DNA from: Anaeramoeba flamelloides
Taxonomy: Eukaryota; Metamonada; Anaeramoebidae
Direction: 5' to 3'
NCBI GenBank assembly: GCA_027625915.1
Contig: JANTQA010000047.1
Coordinates: forward strand, 5,146,001-5,210,000
DNA: 64,000 nucleotides
Below are positions 49,201 through 60,241 of this stretch, piece by piece. Positions within the stretch are counted from its first letter, which is position 1. Every line of letters starts with the position of its first letter. Below the pieces are notes generated by a model. It made no database searches and had not been told where the DNA came from. It worked only from the letters and a program-made list of their open reading frames with translations. A program made the translations under genes and the position numbers.

Positions 49201-49691
49201 GAAAAAATTTAAAAAAAAAAAAAAAAAAGAGAGAAAAAAAGAAAAACAAAACAAATTCCTACAAGATCTGCGGCGGTATCTGATCCATTTTTTTTTTTTT
49301 TAGGTCCACTGTTTTTCTCATAAAAGCCACCTTTCATTGATTGAGACAAGATTAATTTCGTCATCTCTAAAAGGGCTATTGACTCCAAGTCAATTTTTAA
49401 GACAGATAAGTCCAAACACTTTCGAAAGAGAAGATAAACACTTTCGACAAGCTCCGTTGGTACATTAAAATTCAGCCAAAGGCTATGAATAATTTGTTTT
49501 AAAATTGGAAAAAATATTTTTTCCTGTTCTTTGGTGTGCTTGTTCTCGATTGACTCTTGCACTTGCTTGTCAATAAATTCTAAATTTTCTGAAGTAATTT
49601 TATTCGAAATTTGCTCTTTTACGGAATTTAGATCAAGTTCATATTGTTTGTGGACTTGATCAATTTCTTTGGTTTCATTATTCGAAGTCAT
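37201..49691 (-). CDS. USP9X-like: USP9X-type giant ubiquitin-specific protease (four exons)
   Basis: Exons read from the minus strand: 49691-49263, 49106-48762, 47310-46799 and 46420-37201, giving about 3500 residues (human USP9X about 2570, USP34 about 3550). The introns are GT-AG, and the junctions keep frame and restore USP9X-like sequence: exon 3 has FGELNGYKKLVDRI and exon 4 starts KFLVWIEENKLF, both like USP9X. A ubiquitin-like domain lies near 1000-1060. The catalytic domain spans about 1637-2067 with nucleophile Cys1645 in NLGATCYMNS, His1999 in AGHYYSF and Asp2021/Asp2022 in RFDD. The GGKRKWEEKYF stretch after it is typical of the USP9X/24/34 group. A 110-residue Lys/Glu insert (about 1865-1972) interrupts the catalytic fold. 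Poly-Asn tracts and a Lys-Glu tail are also present. The first codon of exon 4's open frame is not the start. The exon 2/3 junction is the least certain; exon 2 is largely Lys-Glu repeats. Confidence 0.9.
46421..46798 (-). other. Intron 3 of the USP9X-like gene
   Basis: Donor GTAAGT after GCACA, acceptor TTAATAG before AAAGTTTTTAG, phase 2. The join yields NAQKFLVWIEE. The intron holds near-repeats of AACAAAATAAC on the minus strand. Confidence 0.82.
47311..48761 (-). other. 1.45-kb intron 2 of the USP9X-like gene, with tandem repeat G
   Basis: Donor GTAAAT after AACCCA; acceptor AAAATAG before GAAAGACTTTATT, with an alternative TTATAG 18 bp further in. Near 47620-47760 two similar blocks of about 75 bp follow each other (TTTAAAGAATGGAGTAAAAT... 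and TTTAAAAGAATTGGGTTAAA...), then the GAAATAAAACGAAAATTT block of family G. Confidence 0.6.
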
Positions 49692-49959
49692 TTTTCTTGA
49701 TGAGTGTTTGAAAAATAAAAAATAAAGAAAAAAAAAAATTAAATAAGAAAGATAAAAAATGAGTCAAAAGTCAGTTTTCTTGTTGGAGATATGGGATTTC
49801 CCCACCAAACGAAGTTTTGTAAAGTGTTGAAGATTTTGAATTTTGATTATTTTAAAATATTAAATTATTTAGAGTTACTCATTTTGAAGTGATAACTCCT
49901 TTCGAAAAAAGATTTTTTGAGTGCAAAGAGAGACTCAACTTTGAAACCAGAATACCATT
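49692..49959. other. 5' flank of the USP9X-like gene
   Basis: Short region between the USP9X-like ATG and repeat E copy 2. No motif recognised. Confidence 0.4.
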
Positions 49960-51060
49960 CATTTACTCTTGTTTGTGAAAACAGAAAAAGTAAATTTGAG
50001 CTGAATCTTTAATTTTTCTATTTTTTTTTGATTTGTTTTTTGATTAAATTTTTGGTTTTATTAAATAAAGTTTTGGATCTAGAAATGTGTTGTTATGGAA
50101 ATGCTTGAAATTAATCAAACAGTAAACCAAAAAAAATAGACCAGAGAAGGTGGGAATTGCAAACAAGCCATTTCTTTTAGAATACCAAACACAAAAGATC
50201 ACCTCTCCAAATAAATTTGTTGAAAATCAAGAATGATAAACAAAACCAAAGGATATTTTTAAAGATTGGTTTCTTCTTTGTCTTCTTAATTTAGGTGAAC
50301 CCAAACAAAACATTTTATTGGGATTTCTCTTCCCATTACTTTTTATTATTATTTCATCGAAACATTTTACTACAAATTTGTTGTCAAAATTCTTTATTCA
50401 AATATTGTTACTAAATTAAACCAAAATAAAGAATACTGATTTAAAGACTAATGAAATGGTTGAATTCTTGAAATCAAAAAATAAACGAAACAAAACTTTT
50501 AAAATCAAAGAAAAATTGAAGAAATTAAAGAAAAAATTTCAAAATGTTCCATAATTATTTTAATTTTATACTATTTGTAGAAAATAAATAGTTTAAATAG
50601 TAAACAAACACACCCTACAAATCTTTATTTCTGAAAAAGAATCCTGAAACTATATTGATATTTTCTGAACCAAAGCCAGAATTAGATGAATTAAATGAAA
50701 ATTAGATTTTTTAAATTCATTTTGTAAATACATTTAGTACTGGCAAGTAGTTTGTTTTCGAAAATTTTCCAATTAAAAGTTTTTTGATGAACAAATAAAA
50801 ATAAAACTAAGTAAAGTAGAAGTAATTATTTCGAATTTTTTAGATAGAATCAAGAAAAAAACTATTTTTTTTTTTTTTCTTGATAAATTTTTTCGATATC
50901 AGAGATTTCCTTGTTGTTTGTAAAAAGATATATTAAAATATTCTATTATGGATCTCATGACTTCCCTTTTTATGAGAAATATAATGGATTTATTAAAAGA
51001 AATGATTTCAATAATTTGAGCTAGAAGACGCCCAGATAATAAGAAATGGTAAAATGTATT
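49960..51060. repeat. Dispersed repeat E, copy 2
   Basis: Matches 58950-60060 over about 1.1 kb and 1-830 over the latter part. Shared blocks include TTTTGGATCTAGAAATGTG, TTTACTTTTTATTATT-like, AATTAGATGAATTAAATGAA, TTTTTTGATGAA and ACTNAGTAAAGNAGAAGTAA. No intact reading frame. Confidence 0.65.
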
Positions 51061-51749
51061 TTCTTCTTTATAAAAAGACCTTTTATTTACTTTTTATTTA
51101 TCTATTTTATACATAATTTAATTTATAAAAATAAATAATTAGTTCTGAAAATTATCAACATATGTCAAAAAAGATATTGAAATCTAAATTAAACAAGTTT
51201 TTTAAGAAAGAGGGCATTGTACATATAAGTTAAAACCCCATTAAATAAAAATAAATAAAAAAAAAAACACTTTTCTCTGTTATTGATTATTGCAAACCAT
51301 TTTGAATAAAATTAGCACTCTAGGGTAATAATCAAAATATATATATATATATATATAAATTATGGATTGTATATTTTAAGTTGATAGGAAATCTTTTTTA
51401 TAAAAAAAGCTTTGATAAGTTTGAATCGAGATAAGTAATCCATTTTAGCTAAATATAATGGAATATATAAAATTACAAGAGTTGGTAGAATAAAAAGTAA
51501 TTTTGTAACTAAAAAATAGAATGAATTAATCAAGTGGGAAATGTGATTTAGTTCAATTCGCATTAAATTAGTATCAATGGTAAAATTATTTGCAACAAAA
51601 TTCAAAACCTAATATAAAAATAAAATTATTATGACAAGATCAGTGATTTTTATTCATATATTTTCGAATAATTTTTTTTTATGAATTGATTTTTACCTAG
51701 ATCTGTTTTTAGATTGAAAAATTTATCAATTCAAAAAGGGTTCAGAATA
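51061..51749. other. Non-coding stretch with AT microsatellite
   Basis: Contains an (AT)n run at 51337-51357 and an 81-codon minus frame (51360-51605) with no recognisable features. Nothing else seen. Confidence 0.45.
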
Positions 51750-51952
51750 CAGTCAGTTTGACTTTTAAGGCAAAAAACTTACAACAAAATTTAAGGCACA
51801 AAAAAATCTCAAATTAAGGCACATTTTTTGGATTTTTTATTTTTTTTTCACAAATTATTTTACTCTAATATGAATTTATGTACATTAATTTGAAATTTTT
51901 TTTGTGCCTTAATTGTTGTTGAAAGTTTTTGTTTTAAAAGTGGAACTAAACA
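51750..51952. mobile_element. Palindromic MITE, element A, copy 4
   Basis: About 203 bp, left end CAGTCAGTTTGACTTTTAAG preceded by TA (51748-51749). The right end has eroded to GTGGAACTAAACA followed by TA (51953-51954). The arms carry the same AAGGCACAAA blocks as the other copies. Confidence 0.72.
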
Positions 51953-52340
51953 TAATATTAAAAATATTTTAAATGTAAAAACTATTAAATCACTCGAAAT
52001 TTTGATCACAGAGTAAAGAAAGTACTCTGAATTGATTATATTATTGTGATTATATAAAATTTATTTTCTATTAAAATGGGAATTTAGCAGTTATATATAC
52101 TATTATATTCATTTCTATTTATTAAATATATTTTATAGTATTTATCTCAAGTAGGTTGTTGAAAAAATAATTGTAATAAAACTGAGGGTTTGTGAAATAA
52201 CTACCCAAGTTTTTAATTATTTTATACTGAAAAACAGTTTCAAAAAAACAATATCGCTCAACAAAAAAAATTCACAATTTCAATTAAAAAAAAAAATTAT
52301 TCCTCAAATATAATTGAAATTCAGAAACAAAATGATTTAA

Positions 52341-53553
52341 TAGAGGCTTTGATGATAACATGATTAATTCACGATAAAGTTAAAAAAATCGCGATAATTT
52401 CTATCAAATCGCGATATATCAGAAAATCGCGATATATCAGAAAATCGCGATAATATAACAAATCGTGATAATTCTATAAAATTGCGATAAATGCCAAAAT
52501 ATCGCGATTAAAAAGTAATCGCAATAAAATAGTTGATGGGTTTTTGGGCTAATTGAGAAATATTTAAACAAAAAAATTTTTTTTGATCAAAAAATAGATT
52601 GGGTGAAAAAAAGTCATTCTTTGAAAAAACAACAAAAAAGATACTTAATTCAATCAAGGATCAGATCCAAGATTTTTATTGTGTTTTCATTTTATTGGGT
52701 TGTCAAACCTATCGATCCTTTAAGATCAACAACAAGAAGAACTAAAGAGAAATAAATATTTTTTCAGTTAACCATGGTGTTGTAAATTGGGTTGAATAAA
52801 AGCTTCTAAAACAACCAAACCTTTATCCGTTCTTTAAAGAATGTGTTCTTGGGTTAAAAGATTTTCAATTTTTCTCAGAAAGCTAAAGGTAGTTGGATAA
52901 CTTTTCAAAAGCTTTCACAACATCCAAGCCAGATGATCACCGATTATTAAGATTTTTTATAGATTTGTCTTCTTGTTCTTTTTCTCTTACTTTGAGCATC
53001 TCTGTATTGGACAGAAAACACAATTAGAACTTAGAGGTTATTGTTTGATCGATCACCAATAAGAAGGAAAATTATTCTTTATTCTTTTTTGCTATTTAAA
53101 ATTGTGAAGGTAACAACTCCATTGAAAGAAAACACATCTATTGTATATTCAATAATATTGTTGGAATGGGTAATTATTAGTTTGGTCATAAAATTTGTTT
53201 GAGATTTGATATTTGGTTAAAAAAAAAATGAAAAGAAAACAATTTTTTTACAGCACAAACCAAACTCATTCGGTTTATAAAAACTTTCTGTCTTTCAAAA
53301 CTTTCAAACACTTGAAGACAGTACCTAACCCTTACAAACATTTTCAAACCATTTATGAAAGGGGAAAGTGATGTAAAAGTCAAGAGATTTTTTTACGGTA
53401 ATCTCAAAAAAATAATTTTTCATTTTTTCATGATAATGTGAATATCTCGATAATGTTGAATATAGCGATAAAGTTGGACTAATCACAATTTTTAATATTA
53501 TTGCAATTTTATTGTTAATATCATGGTAATATATGTTATCATCAAAACCTCTA
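52341..53553. mobile_element. 1.2-kb inverted-repeat element with palindromic subterminal arrays
   Basis: The left end is TAGAGGCTTTGATGATAACA and the right end in reverse is TAGAGGTTTTGATGATAACA, with TA at each outer edge. Just inside the left end lies an array of ATCGCGATA repeats (52388-52526). Just inside the right end (about 53445-53530) a decayed counterpart is seen (TCTCGATAA, TAGCGATAA, AATCACAAT). The middle 900 bp is less AT-rich, with broken short frames only. This looks like a DNA transposon derivative with clustered binding sites for its own or a host protein. No matching transposase was recognised. Confidence 0.6.
52388..52526. repeat. Tandem array of ATCGCGAT palindromes
   Basis: Eight units start at 52388, 52408, 52426, 52444, 52462, 52481, 52501 and 52518, so the period is 17-20 bp. 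Five contain the perfect 8-bp palindrome ATCGCGAT; the others differ by one base. The spacers are A/T, several reading TATCAGAAA. CG-rich cores are very rare elsewhere in the window. Confidence 0.88.
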
Positions 53554-55137
53554 ATAGTTTACTGTTTCATCATTAAAGTTTTTTCCCTTTTTTATATTGA
53601 AAAATATCTTCTAATTATTTTTTTCTTGTAATAAATAATTGGGATTTTACCTGACTTGAAATAATACAATAATTAAATTTTTTTAAAGAATATGGGTGTA
53701 TTTTAATAAAAGTTTGATTTCTGAATTAACTTTTAGATAACAATAAGAGAAAAAAAAATTATTAAATTATTTTAAGAAATGTTTAAAAAAAGATTGCTTT
53801 TTTCTTTTCGAAATTTCAAGTATTTTATGTTGAGATAAAATTTCAATTTATAAATCAATAAGAAAATAATTGATTTTATGTAACTGTATCGAAAAATAAT
53901 AATCAAAAAAAAGTTTTTTAAAAATAATATTTGAAATATGATTTTTTATATATCTTTTTCCTTTATTTTAGAATTTTTTATTTGTAATCTTTACTTAAGT
54001 AACAATAAAAATTATTCTTATTATTTTTTTTTGAATTTTTCTAGTTATTTGTACTTGAATTTACCACCAATTTTATAAAAAGAGTGAATACTCCATAAAA
54101 TTATCTTTATAGTTCTTTTTTAACAATAAATAATTTATTTTTTTTCATTTATTGGTTTGAGTGTAGGATAAAAAATTTCGAATTCTTTAACAGAAACAAT
54201 TTCATTTTATGGGTGGTACTTTTAAAAAGGTTTTCATGCTGTGAAAAAGATACCTATATTTTCATGTAGATTTCTACTTGATCAAATATTTTCTGTGTAA
54301 AGGATTTAATTGTTAAACACGGGGCAAGAAAAAATAAAGGTAAAATGCAACAAAAGAAAATCCAATTGAAAAAAAAGCAATACTTTAAAGATAAGGAAAG
54401 GCATGGAAGTTTTCGGATACAAGTTCCTCACTGCTTTGTTAAAACATCAATAAAGATAAAATTCTTTTTTTTTTTATTCTTTTTCTTTTTTTCAATCAAA
54501 AAAAATACTCTTTATCCAACTTTTTAAAACTACTTTTCAATAAAAAATATGTATCAAATGTATAATACTTTTCTTTATTTTTCTCTCTTAATTTACTCTA
54601 GGAAAAACTCATAAAAGAATTTGAAAATTATTCAGTTGACAAAAAAATGTTGTTAATAGAAACGAACTTCTTGCTATTATACTACTTTAAATTCTCCTTC
54701 AAGAAACCCATTTAATTTCGAACAAAGAGTAAAAGAATCCAACCATAAAATCTGTTGTGGGGGAGCAGCCCCCTTAAAGATTATTATTATCAAATTATGA
54801 GAAAACTGCACACTTATTGAGAAATTTGAATACTGAAATTATCTAAACACTATTAACTTTGAAACTTTTGGCAAAAAGACCAAACAACAGAAATTATCAA
54901 CTATCTTTTGGAAACAAAACTTTTTTACATTACACTTATTTACACAAGAAATAGGTGAAAATTTTTCACTTCACTTCCTTTTTTTATGGCATATTTCTTT
55001 TCCAAATAGGTTTATCAAATCAATTAATTGGAATTTATGATCAACAATTTCTAAATGAAAATGAAAAACAAACCAATATTTTTTCCCTTTGTTTTGCGAA
55101 AGTCAATCTCATTTTTTATTGTTTTTATAAAAAATAA
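53554..55137. other. Non-coding stretch upstream of the receiver-like/ART gene
   Basis: AT-rich; the 60-codon frames at 54345 and 54955 have no family features. A compact GC hairpin lies at 54759-54773. An in-frame TAA directly precedes the ATG at 55138. Confidence 0.45.
54759..54773. other. GC-rich hairpin
   Basis: GGGGG, loop AGCAG, then CCCCC form a perfect five-pair stem followed by TTAAAG, isolated in AT-rich sequence. It could be a structured RNA element or chance. Confidence 0.35.
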
Positions 55138-57897
55138 ATGAGTACCACAACAAGTACAACCACACTTTCTTCGAGTTCTACCGAAACCATCATGACTTCT
55201 TCGTCTTCTGAATCTTTTTCACAAGAAAGCAATAAAGAAAAAGAAAAAAACAAAAAAAAAAAAAGAAACAAAAGTAAATATAAAAAGATTATTCCAACAC
55301 CCCAAAAGCTTTTTTGGATTCCAGATAGTTTTAGTGAAGATCAGTCAATTTTAGAATACTTGAAAACAAATTCAATTCGATTAAAAGCTATAAAGATCAA
55401 AGGAAAAAACAAAACCAAAACAACGAACAAATTCTCAAAAAAATCAGAAAATATTTTATTAACCGATCTTCATCAATTGGAAAATAGACAATTCTTGAAA
55501 TTCTTACAAAGCAACAAATCTTTCTTAGCAAGACTGATTATATTGTCTACTAAAGAACAAGATGCGAATCGTATTAAAAAACGAATTAAAAATTCTGGTG
55601 TCATAAAGTATGCTTCAATAAATATCGCAACAAAAAAAGAAGGAGTACTAACGATCATTAACACACTCAGAAAGCAACCAAAAGGAAAAATGGAAAAAAA
55701 AATCCATAAGCCGAGAAGGAAGTCAAACCAACAAGCCGACGAACAAAAAAAACAAACTAAAATTGAAGAAAAAGAAAAAGATGATCAAAAAAATAACCAG
55801 ACAAACGAAAAAAAGTCTACCTCTTTTCCAATGCAAGTAGAAGAAAAAAAAGAATACGATCAAAAAAAACAACCAGACGAACAAGAAAAAAAAAACAAAA
55901 AAGGAGAAGAGGGATTTCTTCAAGAAAAACAAACGAATATTTCAGAACCAAAAAAAGAAAAACAAGAAAAAAAAAACGAAGAAGAAATTATTAAAAACAG
56001 AATTAGCCAACCTCTAAACTTTCAATTTAATAAATTAATTGTCTATTCTGAGGAAGTTTTCAACCCAAATATTTTTAAACTCAAAAGTCTTTTAAGCAAA
56101 AAGGCGAATTGTGAGTTAGAATTTGAAATTTCATATAAATGGAGCAATTACAAAGAATTAATTTTCTACAATTTAGAAAAAAACAATCGAATAGTATGCC
56201 TATTAGAATTCAAAACAAGTATGGATTCTAAAGGCCACAAAAAAATGATCCGTTCTCTCAAAGATCAAATTCAAAACGAAAGCATTATTATTGTTCATGG
56301 AAACAAAAAGCCAAATAAATTAGATAGTTCTTCCAAAACCACGATGAATAGATATTTCAAAAACGGAGTCGATTTTATCATTGAAGAATACGAAGAAATT
56401 GTGCACACTATTTTAAATAAGGAGATTTTAAAGGAAAAATTGAAAAAACGGAAGCAAGCCCCTAATTCTTCTAGTAATACCTCGCAATTAAAAGAACAAT
56501 TAAAAAATAAAGAAAATGTGAAAAAAAAGCAAACCTTAACTCAATTGGAGGGTTTAATTTTTTTCTTAATCGGGGAATCATTTGAGTGTTCTTCGGTTGT
56601 ATTTTCCTTAAAGAATAAATCAAATTTAATGATCCAAAAATTTTATCAACAAATGATCTTTTTTCAACAAATTTTCGAATTGCAGCATATTTTGAACTGC
56701 ATTGTTGTTGATTCTCTTTATTTTAACAAGATTCAATTTAGATCACAATTATTAGAAATACCCCAAAAGGTGAAAATTGTTTGTTTCCTAAAGCCGGACA
56801 AAAGAAATACGGAAAATGTTAATAACTTTCAGAAGGAGTATGGAAATTATTTTGATTATCTAATCGATGATTTAATATATTTGAAGCAATTAATAATTAA
56901 TATTTCTTTATTAGGTGAGAACAACATCAACAATAATGAAAATTTTGATGATAATTTTTATTATAAAGGGAAAAGAAAGTTTACAATAAAAACCAAAGAT
57001 GAAATTTCTCAAAATAAATATGGAAACAGGGAAAATAATAACGATGGTCGTAATTACAAGAATAACAATAATGGTGAAAGTGGTGGTGATGGTGATGGTG
57101 ATTTTTATATGAATACTGATCACATCGACCCAAATCAGTTATATATACAAAAGCAAATTGAAGAGCAACAAAGCATGGACTTTATTAAAAAAACGCAGGA
57201 AAAGGAAAGAGAAGATCAAACAAAAAACTTACGTCTAATTCGGAATTTGTATAACAACGAAACAATGGTTCAACAAGAACAAGAACAAGAACGATATCGG
57301 CTATTACAACTGCATTATGAAAACCAAAATAATATATTTCCAAATTATTCAAATCAATTACAGGAAAAAGAGATCAGAATAATTACTTCTAAAATTTTGA
57401 ATACTTTTCCACAAAATATAAAAATTAATTTTTTAAAATATTTAAAAGCAACTGGAAGAAAAGAAAATGAAAACTATCGAATCTGTGGTCAGGTCAAGTA
57501 TGGCAACGTGTTTAAAGGTAATGGGAACAAAAAAAGATTATTCACTTTTATTAAATCAAAATGTAATTTGATGAATCCTCAATATTATGATTTATGTAAC
57601 AATATGGGGTGTGATATTTGTTATTTAATGCGAGGGACAATGGATTGTTCAGGAGGGGTTGTTTTTAGTGATAATCCATATATATTATTTGCAGAATATG
57701 TAAATCAATCACACAATCGGAAGTATATATTAGTAGAATGTGATGTTATGTGTGGCATTGAAAGAACAGGAAAAAAATTCTATGTTCAATCAATACCAGA
57801 TTATGGTTGTTTAAAAATCAAAAGGGGGTATGCTAAATATTTCATAAAAGATGTGCGTGCAATAACACCTTTATATATTACAATTTTTCAATTATAA
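55138..57897 (+). CDS. Receiver-like (x3) plus degenerate PARP/ART-like protein
   Basis: The 919-residue protein is intronless. A Ser/Thr/Lys leader (1-50) is followed by an alpha/beta region at about 55-178 reading like a response-regulator receiver: ILLTD ending in Asp110, then RLIILST, then a final strand. Two further blocks with the same rhythm lie near 300-428 (CLLEF, IIIVHG, VDFIIEEYEE) and 463-592 (CIVVD, KIVCFLK, FDYLIDDL), separated by Lys/Glu linkers. The C-terminus (about 765-919) resembles the ADP-ribosyltransferase fold of PARPs found in fungi: CDICYLMRG (825-833), GGVVFSDNPY, ILVECDV and VRAITPLYITIF. The usual His-Tyr-Glu triad appears as Tyr788 (in KYGN), Val842 (in GVVFS) and Lys900 (before YFIK), so canonical PARP chemistry is unlikely. 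The open frame and start (in-frame stop just upstream) are firm. The domain calls are by eye. Confidence 0.85.
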   Translation: MSTTTSTTTLSSSSTETIMTSSSSESFSQESNKEKEKNKKKKRNKSKYKKIIPTPQKLFWIPDSFSEDQSILEYLKTNSIRLKAIKIKGKNKTKTTNKFSKKSENILLTDLHQLENRQFLKFLQSNKSFLARLIILSTKEQDANRIKKRIKNSGVIKYASINIATKKEGVLTIINTLRKQPKGKMEKKIHKPRRKSNQQADEQKKQTKIEEKEKDDQKNNQTNEKKSTSFPMQVEEKKEYDQKKQPDEQEKKNKKGEEGFLQEKQTNISEPKKEKQEKKNEEEIIKNRISQPLNFQFNKLIVYSEEVFNPNIFKLKSLLSKKANCELEFEISYKWSNYKELIFYNLEKNNRIVCLLEFKTSMDSKGHKKMIRSLKDQIQNESIIIVHGNKKPNKLDSSSKTTMNRYFKNGVDFIIEEYEEIVHTILNKEILKEKLKKRKQAPNSSSNTSQLKEQLKNKENVKKKQTLTQLEGLIFFLIGESFECSSVVFSLKNKSNLMIQKFYQQMIFFQQIFELQHILNCIVVDSLYFNKIQFRSQLLEIPQKVKIVCFLKPDKRNTENVNNFQKEYGNYFDYLIDDLIYLKQLIINISLLGENNINNNENFDDNFYYKGKRKFTIKTKDEISQNKYGNRENNNDGRNYKNNNNGESGGDGDGDFYMNTDHIDPNQLYIQKQIEEQQSMDFIKKTQEKEREDQTKNLRLIRNLYNNETMVQQEQEQERYRLLQLHYENQNNIFPNYSNQLQEKEIRIITSKILNTFPQNIKINFLKYLKATGRKENENYRICGQVKYGNVFKGNGNKKRLFTFIKSKCNLMNPQYYDLCNNMGCDICYLMRGTMDCSGGVVFSDNPYILFAEYVNQSHNRKYILVECDVMCGIERTGKKFYVQSIPDYGCLKIKRGYAKYFIKDVRAITPLYITIFQL

Positions 57898-58949
57898 TTT
57901 TTATTTATATTTTCTAAATACTGATAGTAAATATTGTACTTTTTATTTTATAAAACAAATTACATTAATTAAAAACTAAATAATTCAATTTATTTTTTTT
58001 TTTTATTTTTATTTTTTATTTTACTGGCTTTGTTAAAAAAAATAAGAAAGTTTATCATAATTTTGATGGTGTTTATTTATTTTAAATTTTGGAAAAATCT
58101 GTTCTATTGTAATTAACAATAATTTGATTGTAATTGTCTTGGGTAAATCCTTTAATTAATCTTTTTTTTTATTTGTTTTAGATGAAAATGATTGCTATTC
58201 TGTTCATAATTAATTTTATGTTTTTATCTTAGAGAATCTTGTTATATACCTTTCACTTCATTTTCGTCGTTTTTTATTTTTTCCAATTTTAGGCCATCAA
58301 CATCTATAAGAATAAAATTGACTCTGTTACAACTATTATAAATTAAATGGGAATTTTTGATCCATAAGTCAATATAGATAAAAATAATACCAAAATTAAT
58401 AAAAAGTTTATATTAAGATAATACACTTTGAATTTATTGTGGGATTATTAATAAACATTTATTTATTGGGAATTATATTATGAATTGAAGTAGAATTTTG
58501 TATTTAAATTGGATAATTGTGGTTAGATATTCTGCAACTTGATGATAAAAAATTTATACAAAACATATTTTCTAATTGAAAAATGAAATCTGTTGAAATA
58601 CAACAAATTCAAGAAATTTAAGAAGTATTAACTTTTTTTTATGAGGTATGTATTTGTACAATCATACAAGGTGTGAAAGAATGTTATAAGCAAGTTTTAG
58701 TTATATTATCTTGGGAAAATATTTAATTTTAATATTTTTTATCTTTTTTTGTATTTTGAAAAAATTTTCAAACAAATTAATATCCCTTTTTGATTTAAGG
58801 AATTGGTTACATTTGATTATTTCAGAAAATATTAATTGTGGAAACAATACTGAATAAAATATTTTTTCAGTCTCAATGATATTTAAACTTTGGTGCCAAA
58901 ATATCACTCTCTACTTTATTTGTTAAAAGCGCTAAATTAACCCAGAGTT
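57898..58949. other. Non-coding 3' flank
   Basis: AT-rich sequence without a supported gene. The 68-codon minus frame at 58701-58907 has no family features. Confidence 0.5.
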
Positions 58950-60060
58950 GAATCTTTAATTCATCAATTTTTTGAGTATTTTTATTTTAATTAAATATTT
59001 TAGGTTTTACTGAATTAGATTTTGGATCTAGAAATGTGCCCCTGGGAATCCTTGAAATTAATCCTTGAACAATCCAAAAAATAAACTTGAGAAGAAGGAT
59101 ATTTAAAAATAATCTTTTCTTTTAGAAGAGCAAACAAGAAAGATCTCATTCCCAGAGAAATGTGCTGAAATTAATGAATAAAAAAACTTCATATAAAGTA
59201 TTTTTTGAGAATATTAACTTTTATATCTTTTTAATTTGTATAGATTCAAATAAGTGATTTTCTTGAATTTCTTGCCCCTTTTACTTTTTATTATTTGTTA
59301 ACCAAAAACGATTTTTACAAGTCTATTCAAAATTCTATTTTCAAATATTTTGTTCAAGCCTAACCAAAACAAAGAAAATTATTTCAAAGAATATTGGAGA
59401 AGGATTGGATTTTTGGTTTCAAAATCCAAAAACAAAAAGTTCAACCTAAAGTAAAAGAAAATATTGAGAAAAAATTTCCAATCAGAAATCAGAATTTTTT
59501 TTTGTTTTCGATTTAATGGAAAATAAATAATTATCAGTCAAATGAAATTTATCAAATATATCTTTATTTCTGAAGAAGGTGTAATTCAAAAATAGCTTAT
59601 TTTTTTGAGTCGAATATGAATTAGATGAATTAAATGAAAATTAGGTTATTAAAATCATTTTTGTAAAAAAATTAGAAATTACAATTAATTTGTTAAACAA
59701 ATATTTACTTACAAAAGTTTTTTTGATGAAGAATTAAAAATAATACTGAGTAAAGAAGAAGTAATTCCTTCAAATATTACAGATAAGATCCAGAAATAAT
59801 TTATTTTTTTATTTATTCTTTCCTTGCCAATTTTTTCATTTTTTTTGATTTCCTTTTTTTAATTGGTTTGTAAAACATATAATACAATGAATATAATCCA
59901 ATCTCATATTTATTAAAGTGCTCGTGTATTTGGTTCAAGAAATGTTTTGATAATTCAGTTTTGAAAAAACTGAGGCATTCAAAATCGGTAAAGGGTACTT
60001 TCTCCCTTAATAAATTGTAAAAGTTGAGATGTTTTTGTCTATGAAACAAACCATTACCAA
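58950..60060. repeat. Dispersed repeat E, copy 3
   Basis: Best-preserved copy of the 1.1-kb repeat. On the minus strand, 60049-59813 has a 78-codon frame (FHRQKHLNFYNLLREKVPF..., ending in Lys-rich residues). The matching part of copy 1 (about 660-815) is broken by stops. The repeat may therefore derive from a protein-coding unit. Family unknown. Confidence 0.65.
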
Positions 60061-60241
60061 ATTTTACATTTATCTTTTTAGTTTGAAATCTTAAACCTCA
60101 AGAAGCATACACCGCCGAAGTCAAGGTCAAATAACTATTAATTCTTTATGTTATTTTTTCATAAGTTCAAAATCTGATTTTAATAAAAAAATTCAAGTGA
60201 TTAAGATGATTTTTTCAAGACACCATTTTGTTGCTTCAAAA

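Noticed and set aside
52680-53400. Degenerate transposase within the ATCGCGAT element
   Set aside because: Short frames such as LLKQPNLYPFFKECVLG exist, but none shows a recognisable catalytic motif.
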